64,000 bases of DNA from Hyphomicrobiales bacterium (GTDB lineage: Bacteria > Pseudomonadota > Alphaproteobacteria > Rhizobiales > Rhizobiaceae), in the NCBI GenBank assembly GCA_900472295.1, contig UCIA01000002.1, positions 62,001 through 126,000 on the forward strand, read 5' to 3'. The notes under the pieces are model-generated. The model saw only the letters and a program-made list of their open reading frames with translations, did not search any database and had not been told where the DNA came from. Both the position numbers and the translations under genes were made by a program. Below are positions 1 through 10,766 of the stretch, piece after piece (the stretch's first letter is position 1; each line of letters starts with the position of its first letter).

Positions 1-296
1 GAAAAGCTGTTTATCCCGGCCTTATGCAGCGCAGTCAGCAACTCATAACGGCTGTGCACGCGAGCCGGATGATTGAGCACTTGCGCGCCGCCTTGCTCGA
101 GCTTGTTGGCAAGCTTTGCGGCGAGCGCGATTTCGAAGTTGGACAGGCGTTCGTGATCGGTGAATATCCAGGTGCCGGAGCGCAGCTCCTTCTGCCGGAA
201 CAGGCGTTCGTAGCTCCAGCGGCGCGCATTGCCCAACTGATGCACCAGATGGCGCACCGTATAGGCGTGGCTCCGGGTGGTGACGATGTTGATCAA
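1..296 (-). CDS. Partial protein, possible ATP-grasp-like N-terminal region
   Basis: The frame is open from a TTG codon at 296 to the window edge, giving about 98 residues; the rest lies outside. The TTG overlaps the TGA stop of the glycosyltransferase upstream on this strand, so the two genes are probably translationally coupled. The visible part has natural composition, and its end (NHPARVHSRYELLTALHKAG) resembles the pre-ATP-binding segment of RimK-like ATP-grasp ligases, where a conserved asparagine precedes a helix holding the lysine. That resemblance is an inference from a short stretch. No catalytic residues are visible. Function is probably related to the neighbouring glycosyltransferase. 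Confidence 0.55.
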   Translation of the reverse strand, partial: MINIVTTRSHAYTVRHLVHQLGNARRWSYERLFRQKELRSGTWIFTDHERLSNFEIALAAKLANKLEQGGAQVLNHPARVHSRYELLTALHKAGINSF

Positions 297-1582
297 GCCG
301 CATCCGGCGAACCGCCGTCTCCCTGCAAAGCCAGACTCGTAGCCGGACGGCGCGAACCGCTCTCTGCGTCCGTAAGTATGGAGGCATAAAGCTCGAGATT
401 GAGAGCAACGGCCGAACCTACCGAGAAATCCCCGGCTCGCCGGAGCCCTCGATCGATCAGCGCCCGCCGCGCCGTCCTGTCGGCGATGAATTGCAGCGTC
501 CGGTCGACAAGCTCTACGCGTTCGCCTTCCGGCACCAGCGCCAAGGCAGGCGGTATGCCGGCGACATCGGGAACACCACCGACAGCGTAGGCAACGGCCG
601 GCACGCCGGCGGCCATCGCTTCGAGCAGGACGCTGCCCAGCACTTCGCGCCGCGATGGCAGGATCATCACATCGGAGATCCCAAATGCCATCTTCACCTC
701 GGCTGGCGACAGGAAACCGGTGATCGCCCAGCAGCCGGGCCGCGCGATCGCAGCCAACGCCGCCTCCAACTTGCGCCGGTCGGGACCATCGCCGCAGATC
801 AACAGGAACACGCCCTTTTTCGACAGGTGCTCGACAAAGGCGGGCAGATCCTGCCAGCCCTTCTCGGCGCTGATACGGCCGATGAAGCTGACGACCGGCC
901 GGTCGGCGGGAACAGCACGTTCGACGCGAAACGCCTGTAGGGCCTCGGGGTCGATCGGGCGTTGAAAGGCTTCGGCATCGACCGCGTCGGCGATCACCGC
1001 CACCTGGCGGGGATCGAGCCCCATCTCAGCGGCGACCTCCCTGCCATATCGTTCGGTAAGCGCGATAACGCGATCGGCGGAGCGCAGGGCTTTCCGCTCC
1101 AGCCAGTGGGCGATGTCATAGGGCTTGCCTTTGAGCTGCAACGCCTCCTGAAATCCTGACCACAGCGGCGTGTTCATCGACACGACAAGCGGGATGTTCA
1201 ACCAGGCGACGAGGAGCGCGATCGCTCTGCACCAGACGGAATGATTGAAATGGATATGGACAATGTCGTAGCGGCCGCGGGCGCGCAGAAGCTCCGGCAG
1301 CGCCGCCAGGAACCAGGTGAAGCAGAGCAACGGGCCTGCAATCGGTTCAGGCAGCCAGCATCCGGCGCATTTGACGAGCATCCTTGGCGACAGCTGCACT
1401 TGCCTCGGGCTGCCCGGAATATAGGTGGTGAGCACGGTCTGGTGAACGCCGGCCTTGTCCATGCCGTTCGCGATGGTCCGGGTCTGGTTTTGCAAACCCC
1501 CGACAGGATCGAAAGCCGCCGGCCAGACGCCGGGCCGATAGAAATGCGGCGTGATCCGCAAAATCCTGAATGTGCTGCCCAT
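293..1582 (-). CDS. Glycosyltransferase family 4 protein
   Basis: The 429-residue protein has the two-Rossmann GT-B layout of family GT4. The N-terminal acceptor half contains the Gly-Gly loop at residues 28-29. The C-terminal nucleotide-sugar half starts near residue 230 (SFIGRISAEKGW), has the CGDGP turn at 263-267, and carries the E-x7-E motif at E313 and E321 followed by a glycine-rich EAMAAGVPAVAY segment. Such enzymes transfer a sugar from an NDP-sugar with retention of configuration in polysaccharide or glycolipid assembly at the inner membrane. Donor and acceptor cannot be read from sequence. It overlaps the next gene downstream by four bases, so they form an operon. The upstream 270 bp is a divergent promoter region shared with the VOC gene. 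Confidence 0.85.
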   Translation of the reverse strand: MGSTFRILRITPHFYRPGVWPAAFDPVGGLQNQTRTIANGMDKAGVHQTVLTTYIPGSPRQVQLSPRMLVKCAGCWLPEPIAGPLLCFTWFLAALPELLRARGRYDIVHIHFNHSVWCRAIALLVAWLNIPLVVSMNTPLWSGFQEALQLKGKPYDIAHWLERKALRSADRVIALTERYGREVAAEMGLDPRQVAVIADAVDAEAFQRPIDPEALQAFRVERAVPADRPVVSFIGRISAEKGWQDLPAFVEHLSKKGVFLLICGDGPDRRKLEAALAAIARPGCWAITGFLSPAEVKMAFGISDVMILPSRREVLGSVLLEAMAAGVPAVAYAVGGVPDVAGIPPALALVPEGERVELVDRTLQFIADRTARRALIDRGLRRAGDFSVGSAVALNLELYASILTDAESGSRRPATSLALQGDGGSPDAA

Positions 1583-1852
1583 CGTCTCTATCTTAGTTCC
1601 AGCTGTTCAAACAGGACAACGGTTGCCATTCGAAATCCGAATCGCGCTGCGGCGCGCCATTTCACCCAAAGGTGAGCCCCTGACATCTCCCGCGCGGGGG
1701 ATGCCGTCGCTTCGAATTGGCTGCCGGTCGCGGTAGATCTCAGGAAACCGTGTCGTAACGCGTGCTCTTTCATCGGCGGATGCCGCCTCGATCCGAGCGC
1801 CATCGGCGGAAACGCTTGAACCAATTTCCGGAATGATGCACACCGCGCCGAC

Positions 1853-2725
1853 ATGACCAGCGCGACCCATCCGCTCGACCATCTGGTGCTGCCAACGGCG
1901 AGCCTCGCCGTGGCGCGGGCGCGGCTGACATCGCTTGGCTTCATCGTCGCGCCAACCGGCATCCATCCCTTTGGCACCGAAAATAGCTGCGTCTTCTTCG
2001 ACGACGGTACCTATCTCGAGCCCCTCGCTGTCGGTGACGAACAGACGGTGGCGAAAGAGATTGCCGGCGGCAATGTCTTCGTCGCGCGCGACCGGCTTTA
2101 TCGCGCCAGGCTGGGCGATGAGGGATTTTCCGCCGTGGTGCTGAGCACCGCCGATGCCAACGCGGACCATGCGCGCTTTGTCAAAGCCGGCCTGTCGGCG
2201 GGAGACGTGCTGAGTTTTTCGCGCGCCTTCACCGACACTGCCGGAAAGAGCGATATGGCGTCGTTCAAACTGGCTTTCGCCTCCGGCTCTGGGGCAACGG
2301 ACGCCTTTATGTTCGCCTGCGAGCGGATCAATGCGCCCGAGATCGACCGCACGGCGCTGCAGGCCCATGCCAATGGTGTGACCGGCATTGTTGAAATCGT
2401 GGCTGTCAGTGATCTGCCCTCCAATCAGCGTCGCTTGATATCGACTGCGACCGGTTCGGAACAGGAAGCCAGCACAGCCGTTGACCTGCCGAATGCTGCT
2501 CTGACTGTGCTTGAGCCTGCAGCCTTTTCCGCGCGCTACGGTATGTCGGCTGGCGCGCCGACGGACCTTCGCTTCGTCGCTATCGTCTTTTCAGTCCGCA
2601 ATATCGATGTCACGGCCAGGTTGCTTGCAGCCAACGCCGTCCACTACGATATAGCGGACAACGAAATCGTCGTGCAGCCGGCATCCGGGCAGGGCGCGGC
2701 TTTCATCTTCCGGGAGATCAAATGA
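1853..2725 (+). CDS. VOC-family (glyoxalase-like domain) protein
   Basis: The 290-residue protein opens with LDHLVLPTASLAVARARL, the first beta-alpha unit of the vicinal oxygen chelate fold, followed by an FFDDGTYLEPL strand that supplies a probable metal-ligand glutamate. It matches the large single-chain glyoxalase-like proteins with paired beta-alpha-beta3 modules rather than lactoylglutathione lyase. The substrate is unknown. Its stop overlaps the kdsA start as ATGA, so it is probably cotranscribed with kdsA. No functional link to KDO synthesis is known to me. Confidence 0.75.
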   Translation: MTSATHPLDHLVLPTASLAVARARLTSLGFIVAPTGIHPFGTENSCVFFDDGTYLEPLAVGDEQTVAKEIAGGNVFVARDRLYRARLGDEGFSAVVLSTADANADHARFVKAGLSAGDVLSFSRAFTDTAGKSDMASFKLAFASGSGATDAFMFACERINAPEIDRTALQAHANGVTGIVEIVAVSDLPSNQRRLISTATGSEQEASTAVDLPNAALTVLEPAAFSARYGMSAGAPTDLRFVAIVFSVRNIDVTARLLAANAVHYDIADNEIVVQPASGQGAAFIFREIK

Positions 2726-3582
2726 GCAAGCCGCAAGCGCCCAATTCGATGGCGCCGAATTCGTCGGTAACCGTCGGCAACGTCGTCTTCGACAATAGGG
2801 GGCCCTTGGCGCTGATCGCCGGCCCGTGCCAGTTCGAATCGCGCCAGCATGCCTTCGACATGGCCGGCGCGCTGAAGGAATTGACCGACAAGCTCGGCAT
2901 CGGCCTCGTCTACAAGACCAGCTACGACAAGGCTAACCGCACCTCTTTGTCGGCGACGCGCGGCGCTGGTATGGATGCGGCCCTTCCGGTCTTCGACGAA
3001 CTGCGCAAGGAATTGTCGCTTCCCATCCTGACCGATGTCCACACCGAGGAGCAGTGCGCGATCGTGGCACCCCATGTCGACGTGCTGCAGATTCCGGCCT
3101 TCCTGTCGCGCCAGACCGACATGCTGGTGGCTGCTGCGAAAACCGGCAAGGTGATCAACGTCAAGAAGGGGCAGTTCCTTGCGCCCTGGGACATGAAGAA
3201 CGTGGTCGCCAAGATCACCGGTTCCGGCAACCTCAACGTGCTCACCACCGAGCGCGGCGCTTCCTTTGGCTACAACACGCTGGTGTCGGACATGCGCGCT
3301 TTGCCCGTGATGGCCGAGATCGGCGCGCCGGTGATTTTCGATGCCACCCATTCGGTGCAGCAGCCGGGCGGGCAGGGCGGTTCTTCCGGCGGCGAGCGCC
3401 GCTTTGTTGAAACGCTTGCCCGCGCTGCCGTTGCCGTCGGCGTCGCCGGTGTCTTCATCGAAACCCACCAGGATCCGGACAATTCAACCTCGTCCGACGG
3501 ACCCAACATGCTGCCGCTGAAGGATATGCCGGCTTTGCTGGAAAAACTGATGGCGTTCGACCGAATCGCCAAGGGTCGCTGA
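2722..3582 (+). CDS. kdsA: 2-dehydro-3-deoxyphosphooctonate aldolase (KDO-8-phosphate synthase)
   Basis: This cytosolic enzyme condenses phosphoenolpyruvate with D-arabinose 5-phosphate to make KDO-8-phosphate, the first committed step to the KDO sugar of the lipopolysaccharide inner core. The 286-residue length is normal. Family signatures are the IAGPCQFES phosphate and PEP loop, the YKTSYDKANRTS stretch, DVHTEEQC, and the DATHSVQQPGG segment near residue 215. The methionine start at 2722 overlaps the preceding stop by four bases. The gene lies upstream of eno, as in other rhizobia; enolase makes the PEP substrate. Confidence 0.96.
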   Translation: MSKPQAPNSMAPNSSVTVGNVVFDNRGPLALIAGPCQFESRQHAFDMAGALKELTDKLGIGLVYKTSYDKANRTSLSATRGAGMDAALPVFDELRKELSLPILTDVHTEEQCAIVAPHVDVLQIPAFLSRQTDMLVAAAKTGKVINVKKGQFLAPWDMKNVVAKITGSGNLNVLTTERGASFGYNTLVSDMRALPVMAEIGAPVIFDATHSVQQPGGQGGSSGGERRFVETLARAAVAVGVAGVFIETHQDPDNSTSSDGPNMLPLKDMPALLEKLMAFDRIAKGR

Positions 3583-3683
3583 AGCGCCTCGGCCGGGGCG
3601 GTGCCTTCAGCGCTGACGCTTGTGGTTGGCAGAAGCCGGCTGTACGCTCAACCTGTAACTGAGCGTCTTGGCAGGAGGAAGCC

Positions 3684-3887
3684 ATGTCTGTCGCCCGCGT
3701 CACCGAAATCACATCGTCGTCGAAGAAGAGCTTTCAGGACGCCATCGAAAAGGGAATTGGGCGCGCGTCCAAAACCCTGAAGAACGTCGAAGGCGCTTGG
3801 ATCCAGGACCAGAAGATCGTTGTCGAGGACGGCAAGATCGCGGCCTATCGCGTCAACATGAAAGTGACTTTCATCCTCGCGGAGTGA
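3684..3887 (+). CDS. Dodecin family flavin-binding protein
   Basis: The 67-residue protein begins MSVARVTEITSSSKKSFQDA and continues through an AIEKGIGRASKTL helix and strands ending with KVTFILAE, the complete one-helix, three-strand dodecin pattern. Dodecins form hollow dodecamers that bind and buffer flavins in the cytosol. A strong ribosome site (AGGAGG) lies about seven bases before the ATG. It stands alone, about 100 bp after kdsA and 83 bp before the PRC-barrel gene. Confidence 0.9.
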   Translation: MSVARVTEITSSSKKSFQDAIEKGIGRASKTLKNVEGAWIQDQKIVVEDGKIAAYRVNMKVTFILAE

Positions 3888-3970
3888 GCCGTTAGCGCTC
3901 AAAAAAGTCGGGAACTTTCGCCCGCGCCCCTCATTGTCAAAGTATCATCAACGACAATGAGGAGATCATC

Positions 3971-4336
3971 ATGACCACCCAGACAGGCCACACCGAAGCC
4001 ATCGCCGCTTCGCGCGTCATCGGCACGTCGGTCTACAACACCGAAGGCAAAAGCATCGGCAGCATCGAGGACATCATGCTCGACAAGACGTCGAACGGCA
4101 TCATGTTCGCGGTGATCGGTTTCGGCGGCTTTCTCGGCATCGGCGAGAAGTATCACGCCATCCCGTGGGCGAGCCTCGACTATGACGAGGACAAGGGCGG
4201 CTATGTCGTGCCGTTCTCCAAGGATCAGCTGAAGGCCGCACCCGCCTATTCGATCAATGAACTGGCCGGCGCCGATGGCGAAACCGCGCGTGACGCGTCC
4301 TATGATTACTACAAGGTCACGCCCTATTGGCATTGA
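3971..4336 (+). CDS. PRC-barrel domain protein
   Basis: The 121-residue protein has one PRC-barrel domain at about residues 12-85. The sequence IGTSVYNTEGKSIGSIEDI is the typical first two strands, followed by a glycine-rich FGGFLGIGEKYHAIPW turn. PRC barrels occur in RimM, photosynthetic reaction centre H subunits and many small rhizobial stress proteins. This one belongs to the last, poorly characterised group. A GAGGAG ribosome site precedes the ATG, and a hairpin terminator follows 23 bases after the stop, so it ends its transcription unit. Confidence 0.85.
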   Translation: MTTQTGHTEAIAASRVIGTSVYNTEGKSIGSIEDIMLDKTSNGIMFAVIGFGGFLGIGEKYHAIPWASLDYDEDKGGYVVPFSKDQLKAAPAYSINELAGADGETARDASYDYYKVTPYWH

Positions 4337-4359
4337 CCCGCTGAACTGACGCATCATGT

Positions 4360-4387
4360 GAAAAGGCCCCGAAATCGGGGCCTTTTC
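4360..4387 (+). terminator. Intrinsic terminator after the PRC-barrel gene
   Basis: The arms GAAAAGGCCCCGA and TCGGGGCCTTTTC pair perfectly around a tiny loop, with the T-run inside the right arm. Because the arms start with A-runs and end with T-runs, it can terminate in both directions. It separates the plus-strand PRC gene from the minus-strand lipoprotein ORF ending at 4405. Confidence 0.85.
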
Positions 4388-4404
4388 AATGGGATGGATG
4401 GGTC

Positions 4405-4527
4405 CTATTCGCCGGCGTAAAGCGTCGACAACTCAGTTGCCGCCTTTGGCGGTTGCTGGTTGTCGCAGGACGTCAGGAACGCCGCCGCGATCAGGAACAA
4501 ACTCACGATACCGCTCAACTCTGACAT
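4405..4527 (-). CDS. Small putative lipoprotein (40 residues)
   Basis: This short frame codes for a hydrophobic N-terminus (VSLFLIAAAFLTSCDNQQ) with a good lipobox, L-T-S-C, at residues 18-21, followed by a polar 19-residue tail. Aspartate follows the lipid-attachment cysteine; in enterobacteria Asp at +2 favours inner-membrane retention, but this rule is uncertain in rhizobia. An unusually strong AGGAGGAG ribosome site lies seven bases before the ATG. It follows the DUF5675-GH19 muralytic gene on the same strand after 108 bp and ends at the shared terminator. The product would be a tiny membrane-anchored peptide. I know of no named family. Confidence 0.65.
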   Translation of the reverse strand: MSELSGIVSLFLIAAAFLTSCDNQQPPKAATELSTLYAGE

Positions 4528-4635
4528 GGCGAAACTCCTCCTGTTTCGCCCCGCGCGGCATGATCCTACTGGACGCCTCGATTGTTGCTCGTGAATTATC
4601 GTGACGCCATGTTGTCGAATGTGATCAGGGAGGGT

Positions 4636-5922
4636 TTACCCGAGCAGCCCGGCACTCTTCACCGCCTTGAAGACTTTCTCGTGCCAGGCAATCCGGTCCG
4701 CCTCGCCATTGGCCGGCGTCGTCGAATTGGCGTTGCCGACATTGATTGCGCGCGAAATCTTCTTGATCTGACCGGCATCGGCAAAGGCATTGCAGCCTGA
4801 CCCTTTCCATTCGGCACAAGCGGCGAGCAATGAAACCTGCGGGTCCTCGATCAGGTCAGGGTGTTTGGCAAGGTCGACCTTGGCGAGCTTGCCTTTGGCC
4901 GTGTACGCGTCGCGCCCGGTGGTCTGGAACGTGCCGCCGCCGCGGAAATTGAAGCCGTCCAACGTTCCTTTCTCATTGCCCATCCGTCCGCCATAGGCCC
5001 AGTCGCCCAGTGTTTCCGGCTTGCGCAGCAGATTGTCCTTGATCCATTGATCGGTCTTGCTGGCGGCTCGCGATTTCCACGCCTTCCGGATAGCCGCCAC
5101 GGTCGTGTAGGTGAGGGACTCGCGAATGAGGGTGAAGCCACCGGTTTCCATCGCCGCTTGAGCGAAGAAATGCATCAACCGATCGTAGTTGTTGCATACG
5201 CCATGATCGCCAAGTGTCTTGAGGCCTTTGTCGGAGGTAAAGGCGCCGACGTAACCATCATAGATCGCCCGCCTTGAACCGCTTGCCGGTCTCGGCGCGA
5301 ATTTCTGAAAGACCGCTGCGGGCAAGCCCTTCTTCGGATCGCCCGCAACCGCTTCGAGCACGCTCTCGACGCTCTCGGTCGACAGCACCGGTTCGCCTTC
5401 GACGACGACAGAAGCTTTGGCAATTGGCTTGCCATTGCTTTTCGGGAAACCACTGCCGGCAAAGGCTTTCAGGTCCTCGATAAGTGCGATTACGCGGGTC
5501 CGGCTCTCGGTGAAATCCATGTCGGAAAGCGGGCCGCTCATCTTCTTCGTCAGATTGAGGCATCCGACGCTGGACAGGAAGTTGACGCCCGGATGGATCA
5601 GGATTTCGGTGCGCTTGTTGGTCTTCAGCAGCTCGAGTCCAGGCTTGGGTGGCGTCTTGCCGCCGGTGTAGCCGATCGTCACATATTTGCCGCCGGCCTG
5701 CGTCGCCAGCGGGTAGGTGCCGGGCTCGATACGCCTGCCATTGTCTTCTTTGGAATTGTCGCCTGGGCCGCGAGATTCACAAACGAACCCCGATAAACCT
5801 GCGACTGCCGTGCCGTTGTGAAAGACTTTATAGGTTCCAACCGTCCTGCGCCTGGTACCTCTCATATGTTCGACTTGCCGGCTAATAAGAAGTTCCCAGC
5901 CAGTACCTGAAATTGTTGCCAT
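4636..5922 (-). CDS. DUF5675 domain plus GH19 chitinase/lysozyme-like muralytic protein
   Basis: The preferred start is the ATG at 5922, preceded by a GGGGGAAG ribosome site, giving 428 residues; the frame stays open upstream but with unnatural composition. Residues about 1-150 match DUF5675 (SRGPGDNSKEDNGRRIEPGT, then a conserved IHPG and SVGCLNL segment). Residues about 220-428 match glycoside hydrolase family 19: AQAAMETGGF with the catalytic glutamate, RESLTYTT, YGGRMGN and FRGGGTFQTTGRDAY. GH19 enzymes cleave chitin or peptidoglycan glycan strands. The pairing resembles phage endolysins and secreted muramidases. No signal peptide is present, so export would need a dedicated route or a lysis function. 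A small lipoprotein ORF follows. Confidence 0.85.
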   Translation of the reverse strand: MATISGTGWELLISRQVEHMRGTRRRTVGTYKVFHNGTAVAGLSGFVCESRGPGDNSKEDNGRRIEPGTYPLATQAGGKYVTIGYTGGKTPPKPGLELLKTNKRTEILIHPGVNFLSSVGCLNLTKKMSGPLSDMDFTESRTRVIALIEDLKAFAGSGFPKSNGKPIAKASVVVEGEPVLSTESVESVLEAVAGDPKKGLPAAVFQKFAPRPASGSRRAIYDGYVGAFTSDKGLKTLGDHGVCNNYDRLMHFFAQAAMETGGFTLIRESLTYTTVAAIRKAWKSRAASKTDQWIKDNLLRKPETLGDWAYGGRMGNEKGTLDGFNFRGGGTFQTTGRDAYTAKGKLAKVDLAKHPDLIEDPQVSLLAACAEWKGSGCNAFADAGQIKKISRAINVGNANSTTPANGEADRIAWHEKVFKAVKSAGLLG

Positions 5923-6119
5923 TCCCACTTCCCCCAAAAGAGTTCCGGTTTTGTTGATTTCATTGTCGTCGTCAAATAGTGCGCATTGTAGATGCGACCC
6001 TAACATCTTCGACGCCCTTGCATTGTGATGTTTGTCACGTTGGCGGCAGCCTCTTTTGAAGCATCGGCTGGAACCTGTATGCCGCCTGGTATTTCGCGAC
6101 GAAGGCATTGCCGCGATAA

Positions 6120-7595
<1,476 letters not shown>

Positions 7596-7620
7596 ATTCT
7601 GCGCATTGGCTGAAATGACG

Positions 7621-7648
7621 AAGGGCGGGATTTTTCCCGCCCTTTTTC
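7621..7648 (+). terminator. Intrinsic terminator of eno
   Basis: A perfect ten-base stem (AAGGGCGGGA and its complement) with a TTTT loop is followed by a run of T. It lies 25 bases after the eno stop codon. Confidence 0.9.
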
Positions 7649-7718
7649 GTTGTGGTCGCTGTTCGAGCCCCTGTCCGTAACCGTCCATTAAGCACAATCG
7701 GGCGAGATAAGACGGTCA

Positions 7719-7767
7719 GAGCATAATCCCGAAAAGTGGCAACCGGTTTTCGGAAAAGATCATGCTC
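7719..7767. repeat. Rhizobial palindromic intergenic repeat
   Basis: The element runs from GAGCATAATCCCGAAAAGTG to CGGAAAAGATCATGCTC: outer arms GAGCAT and ATGCTC, inner arms matching CCGAAAAG and CTTTTCGG-type sequences around an ACCGGT centre. From general knowledge this motif is highly repeated between genes of Mesorhizobium, Sinorhizobium and relatives. Only one copy occurs in this window. Its 3' end lies 23 bases upstream of the FtsB-like ATG, so it may contribute a leader hairpin. Confidence 0.8.
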
Positions 7768-7789
7768 CAGCAAAAGTTGGATAGCGACC

Positions 7790-8113
7790 ATGTGGACACG
7801 CCAGCATAAGCAGAGAAATACCGGGCGGCTGATCATCCCGTCGCTTTGCGTGGCGTTCCTGGCCTATTTCGGCTTCCATGCCTATCATGGCGAATTTGGC
7901 ATCTATTCCAAATATCAACTCGAAGCGCAGACCGTCGAGCTGCAGGGGAAGTACGCTGCCATCAAGGCGCGCCGGGTCGATCTGCAGCGGCGCGTGCAGC
8001 TTATGCATGAAGGCACGCTGGAGAAGGACATGCTTGACGAGCAGGCGCGCCGGGCGCTCAATCTGTCCCAGGCCGATGAAATCACCATCATGCTGCCCGC
8101 CAATTCGAAATAA
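7790..8113 (+). CDS. FtsB/DivIC family septum formation protein
   Basis: Starting at the ATG at 7790 gives 107 residues: a basic cytoplasmic tail, one membrane segment at about residues 13-33 (LIIPSLCVAFLAYFGFHAY), then a heptad-like coiled coil (YQLEAQTVELQGKYAAIKAR) and a C-terminal LNLSQADEITIML segment. This bitopic layout is typical of FtsB/DivIC proteins, which join FtsQ and FtsL to link the divisome to septal peptidoglycan synthesis. Its position between eno and pdhA is conserved in alphaproteobacteria. The frame continues upstream through the palindromic repeat, which argues for the later start. Confidence 0.9.
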   Translation: MWTRQHKQRNTGRLIIPSLCVAFLAYFGFHAYHGEFGIYSKYQLEAQTVELQGKYAAIKARRVDLQRRVQLMHEGTLEKDMLDEQARRALNLSQADEITIMLPANSK

Positions 8114-8171
8114 CTGAATTCCAGTTAATCATTGTTATCTCCAATGATTCTAACCGTTTAGACGCATGTCA

Positions 8172-8273
8172 GCCATGCATTTTTCTGCATGGCGAAACGC
8201 GTTCCCGCATGTTAGCTTCTTTTCAATCGGTGGGGAGGAGCTGATCCTCCCCAAAGCAGACTTGATCTGCTTT
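8172..8273 (+). promoter_or_regulatory. pdhA leader with three hairpins
   Basis: Three perfect stem-loops lie upstream of the pdhA ATG: GCCATGCA at 8172-8179 with its complement at 8186-8193; GGGGAGGA at 8232-8239 with TCCTCCCC at 8245-8252; and AAAGCAGA at 8253-8260 with TCTGCTTT at 8266-8273. The last two touch directly and both have eight-base stems and five-base loops (GCTGA, CTTGA). No T-run follows, so they are not simple terminators. A 5' leader regulating the pyruvate dehydrogenase operon is the likeliest role. Transcription start is unknown. Confidence 0.55.
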
Positions 8274-8308
8274 AGTGTCCGCAAAGAGACGCCAACAGGG
8301 AGTGATGC

Positions 8309-9355
8309 ATGGCCACCGCCGCCAAAAAAGCGCCTGCCAAATCCGTTAAATCGACGTCCGCCAAATCGACGGGGCTTTCCGCCCCCAAGCCGGCCGACTT
8401 CAGCAAGGACGAGGAGCTTGCCGCCTACCGGCACATGCTGCTCATCCGCCGCTTTGAGGAAAAGGCCGGCCAGCTCTATGGCATGGGCTTCATCGGCGGC
8501 TTCTGCCACCTCTATATCGGTCAGGAGGCGGTCGTCACCGGCATGAAGATGTCGCTGATCAATGGCGACCAGATGATCACCGCCTATCGCGACCACGGCC
8601 ACATGCTGGCGATGGAGCTTTCCCCGCGCGGCGTCATGGCCGAGCTGACCGGACGCCGAGGCGGCCTGTCGAGGGGCAAGGGCGGCTCCATGCACATGTT
8701 CTCCAAGGAGAAGCATTTTTACGGCGGCCACGGCATTGTCGGCGCGCAGGTTTCGCTCGGCACTGGCCTCGCCTTCGCCAACCGCTACCGCGACAACAAC
8801 AATGTCTCGCTGACCTATTTCGGCGATGGCGCGGCCAACCAGGGCCAGGTCTATGAAAGCTTCAACATGGCCTCGCTGTGGAAGCTGCCGGTGATCTACA
8901 TCATCGAGAACAACCGTTACGCCATGGGCACTTCGGTGTCGCGCTCGTCGGCCGAAACCAATTTTTCGCATCGCGGCGCTTCGTTCAAGATCCCCGGCAT
9001 CCAGGTCGACGGCATGGATGTGCGCGCGGTCAAATCCGCCGGCGACCAGGCGACCGAATGGTGCCGTGCCGGCAACGGGCCGATCATCCTCGAAATGCAG
9101 ACTTACCGCTATCGCGGCCATTCGATGTCGGATCCGGCGAAATACCGCTCGAAGGAAGAAGTGCAGAAGATGCGCTCCGACCATGACCCGATCGAGCAGG
9201 TCAAGGCACGGCTGACAGCCAAGAAGTGGGCTAGCGAGGACGAACTCAAGAACATCGACAAGGAAGTCCGCGACATCGTCGCCGACGCCGCCGAATTTGC
9301 CCAGCATGACGCAGAGCCGGATCCGTCCGAGCTCTGGACCGACATCGTATTGTAA
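8309..9355 (+). CDS. pdhA: Pyruvate dehydrogenase E1 component, alpha subunit
   Basis: The 348-residue protein binds thiamine diphosphate and, with PdhB, decarboxylates pyruvate and acetylates the lipoyl arm of E2. After a basic Ala/Lys-rich tail of about 25 residues the family sequence begins (YRHMLLIRRFEEKAGQLYGM). Signatures are the GGFCHLYIGQEA segment, the TPP and Mg motif GDGAANQGQVYES, IIENNRYAMGTS, and the loop TYRYRGHSMSDPAKYRS. The ATG at 8309 follows a GGGAG ribosome site. It leads the operon pdhA-pdhB-DUF5076-pdhC. Confidence 0.97.
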   Translation: MATAAKKAPAKSVKSTSAKSTGLSAPKPADFSKDEELAAYRHMLLIRRFEEKAGQLYGMGFIGGFCHLYIGQEAVVTGMKMSLINGDQMITAYRDHGHMLAMELSPRGVMAELTGRRGGLSRGKGGSMHMFSKEKHFYGGHGIVGAQVSLGTGLAFANRYRDNNNVSLTYFGDGAANQGQVYESFNMASLWKLPVIYIIENNRYAMGTSVSRSSAETNFSHRGASFKIPGIQVDGMDVRAVKSAGDQATEWCRAGNGPIILEMQTYRYRGHSMSDPAKYRSKEEVQKMRSDHDPIEQVKARLTAKKWASEDELKNIDKEVRDIVADAAEFAQHDAEPDPSELWTDIVL

Positions 9356-9370
9356 CGGGAGGGCAAGGAC

Positions 9371-10762
<1,392 letters not shown>

Positions 10763-10766
10763 CAAG

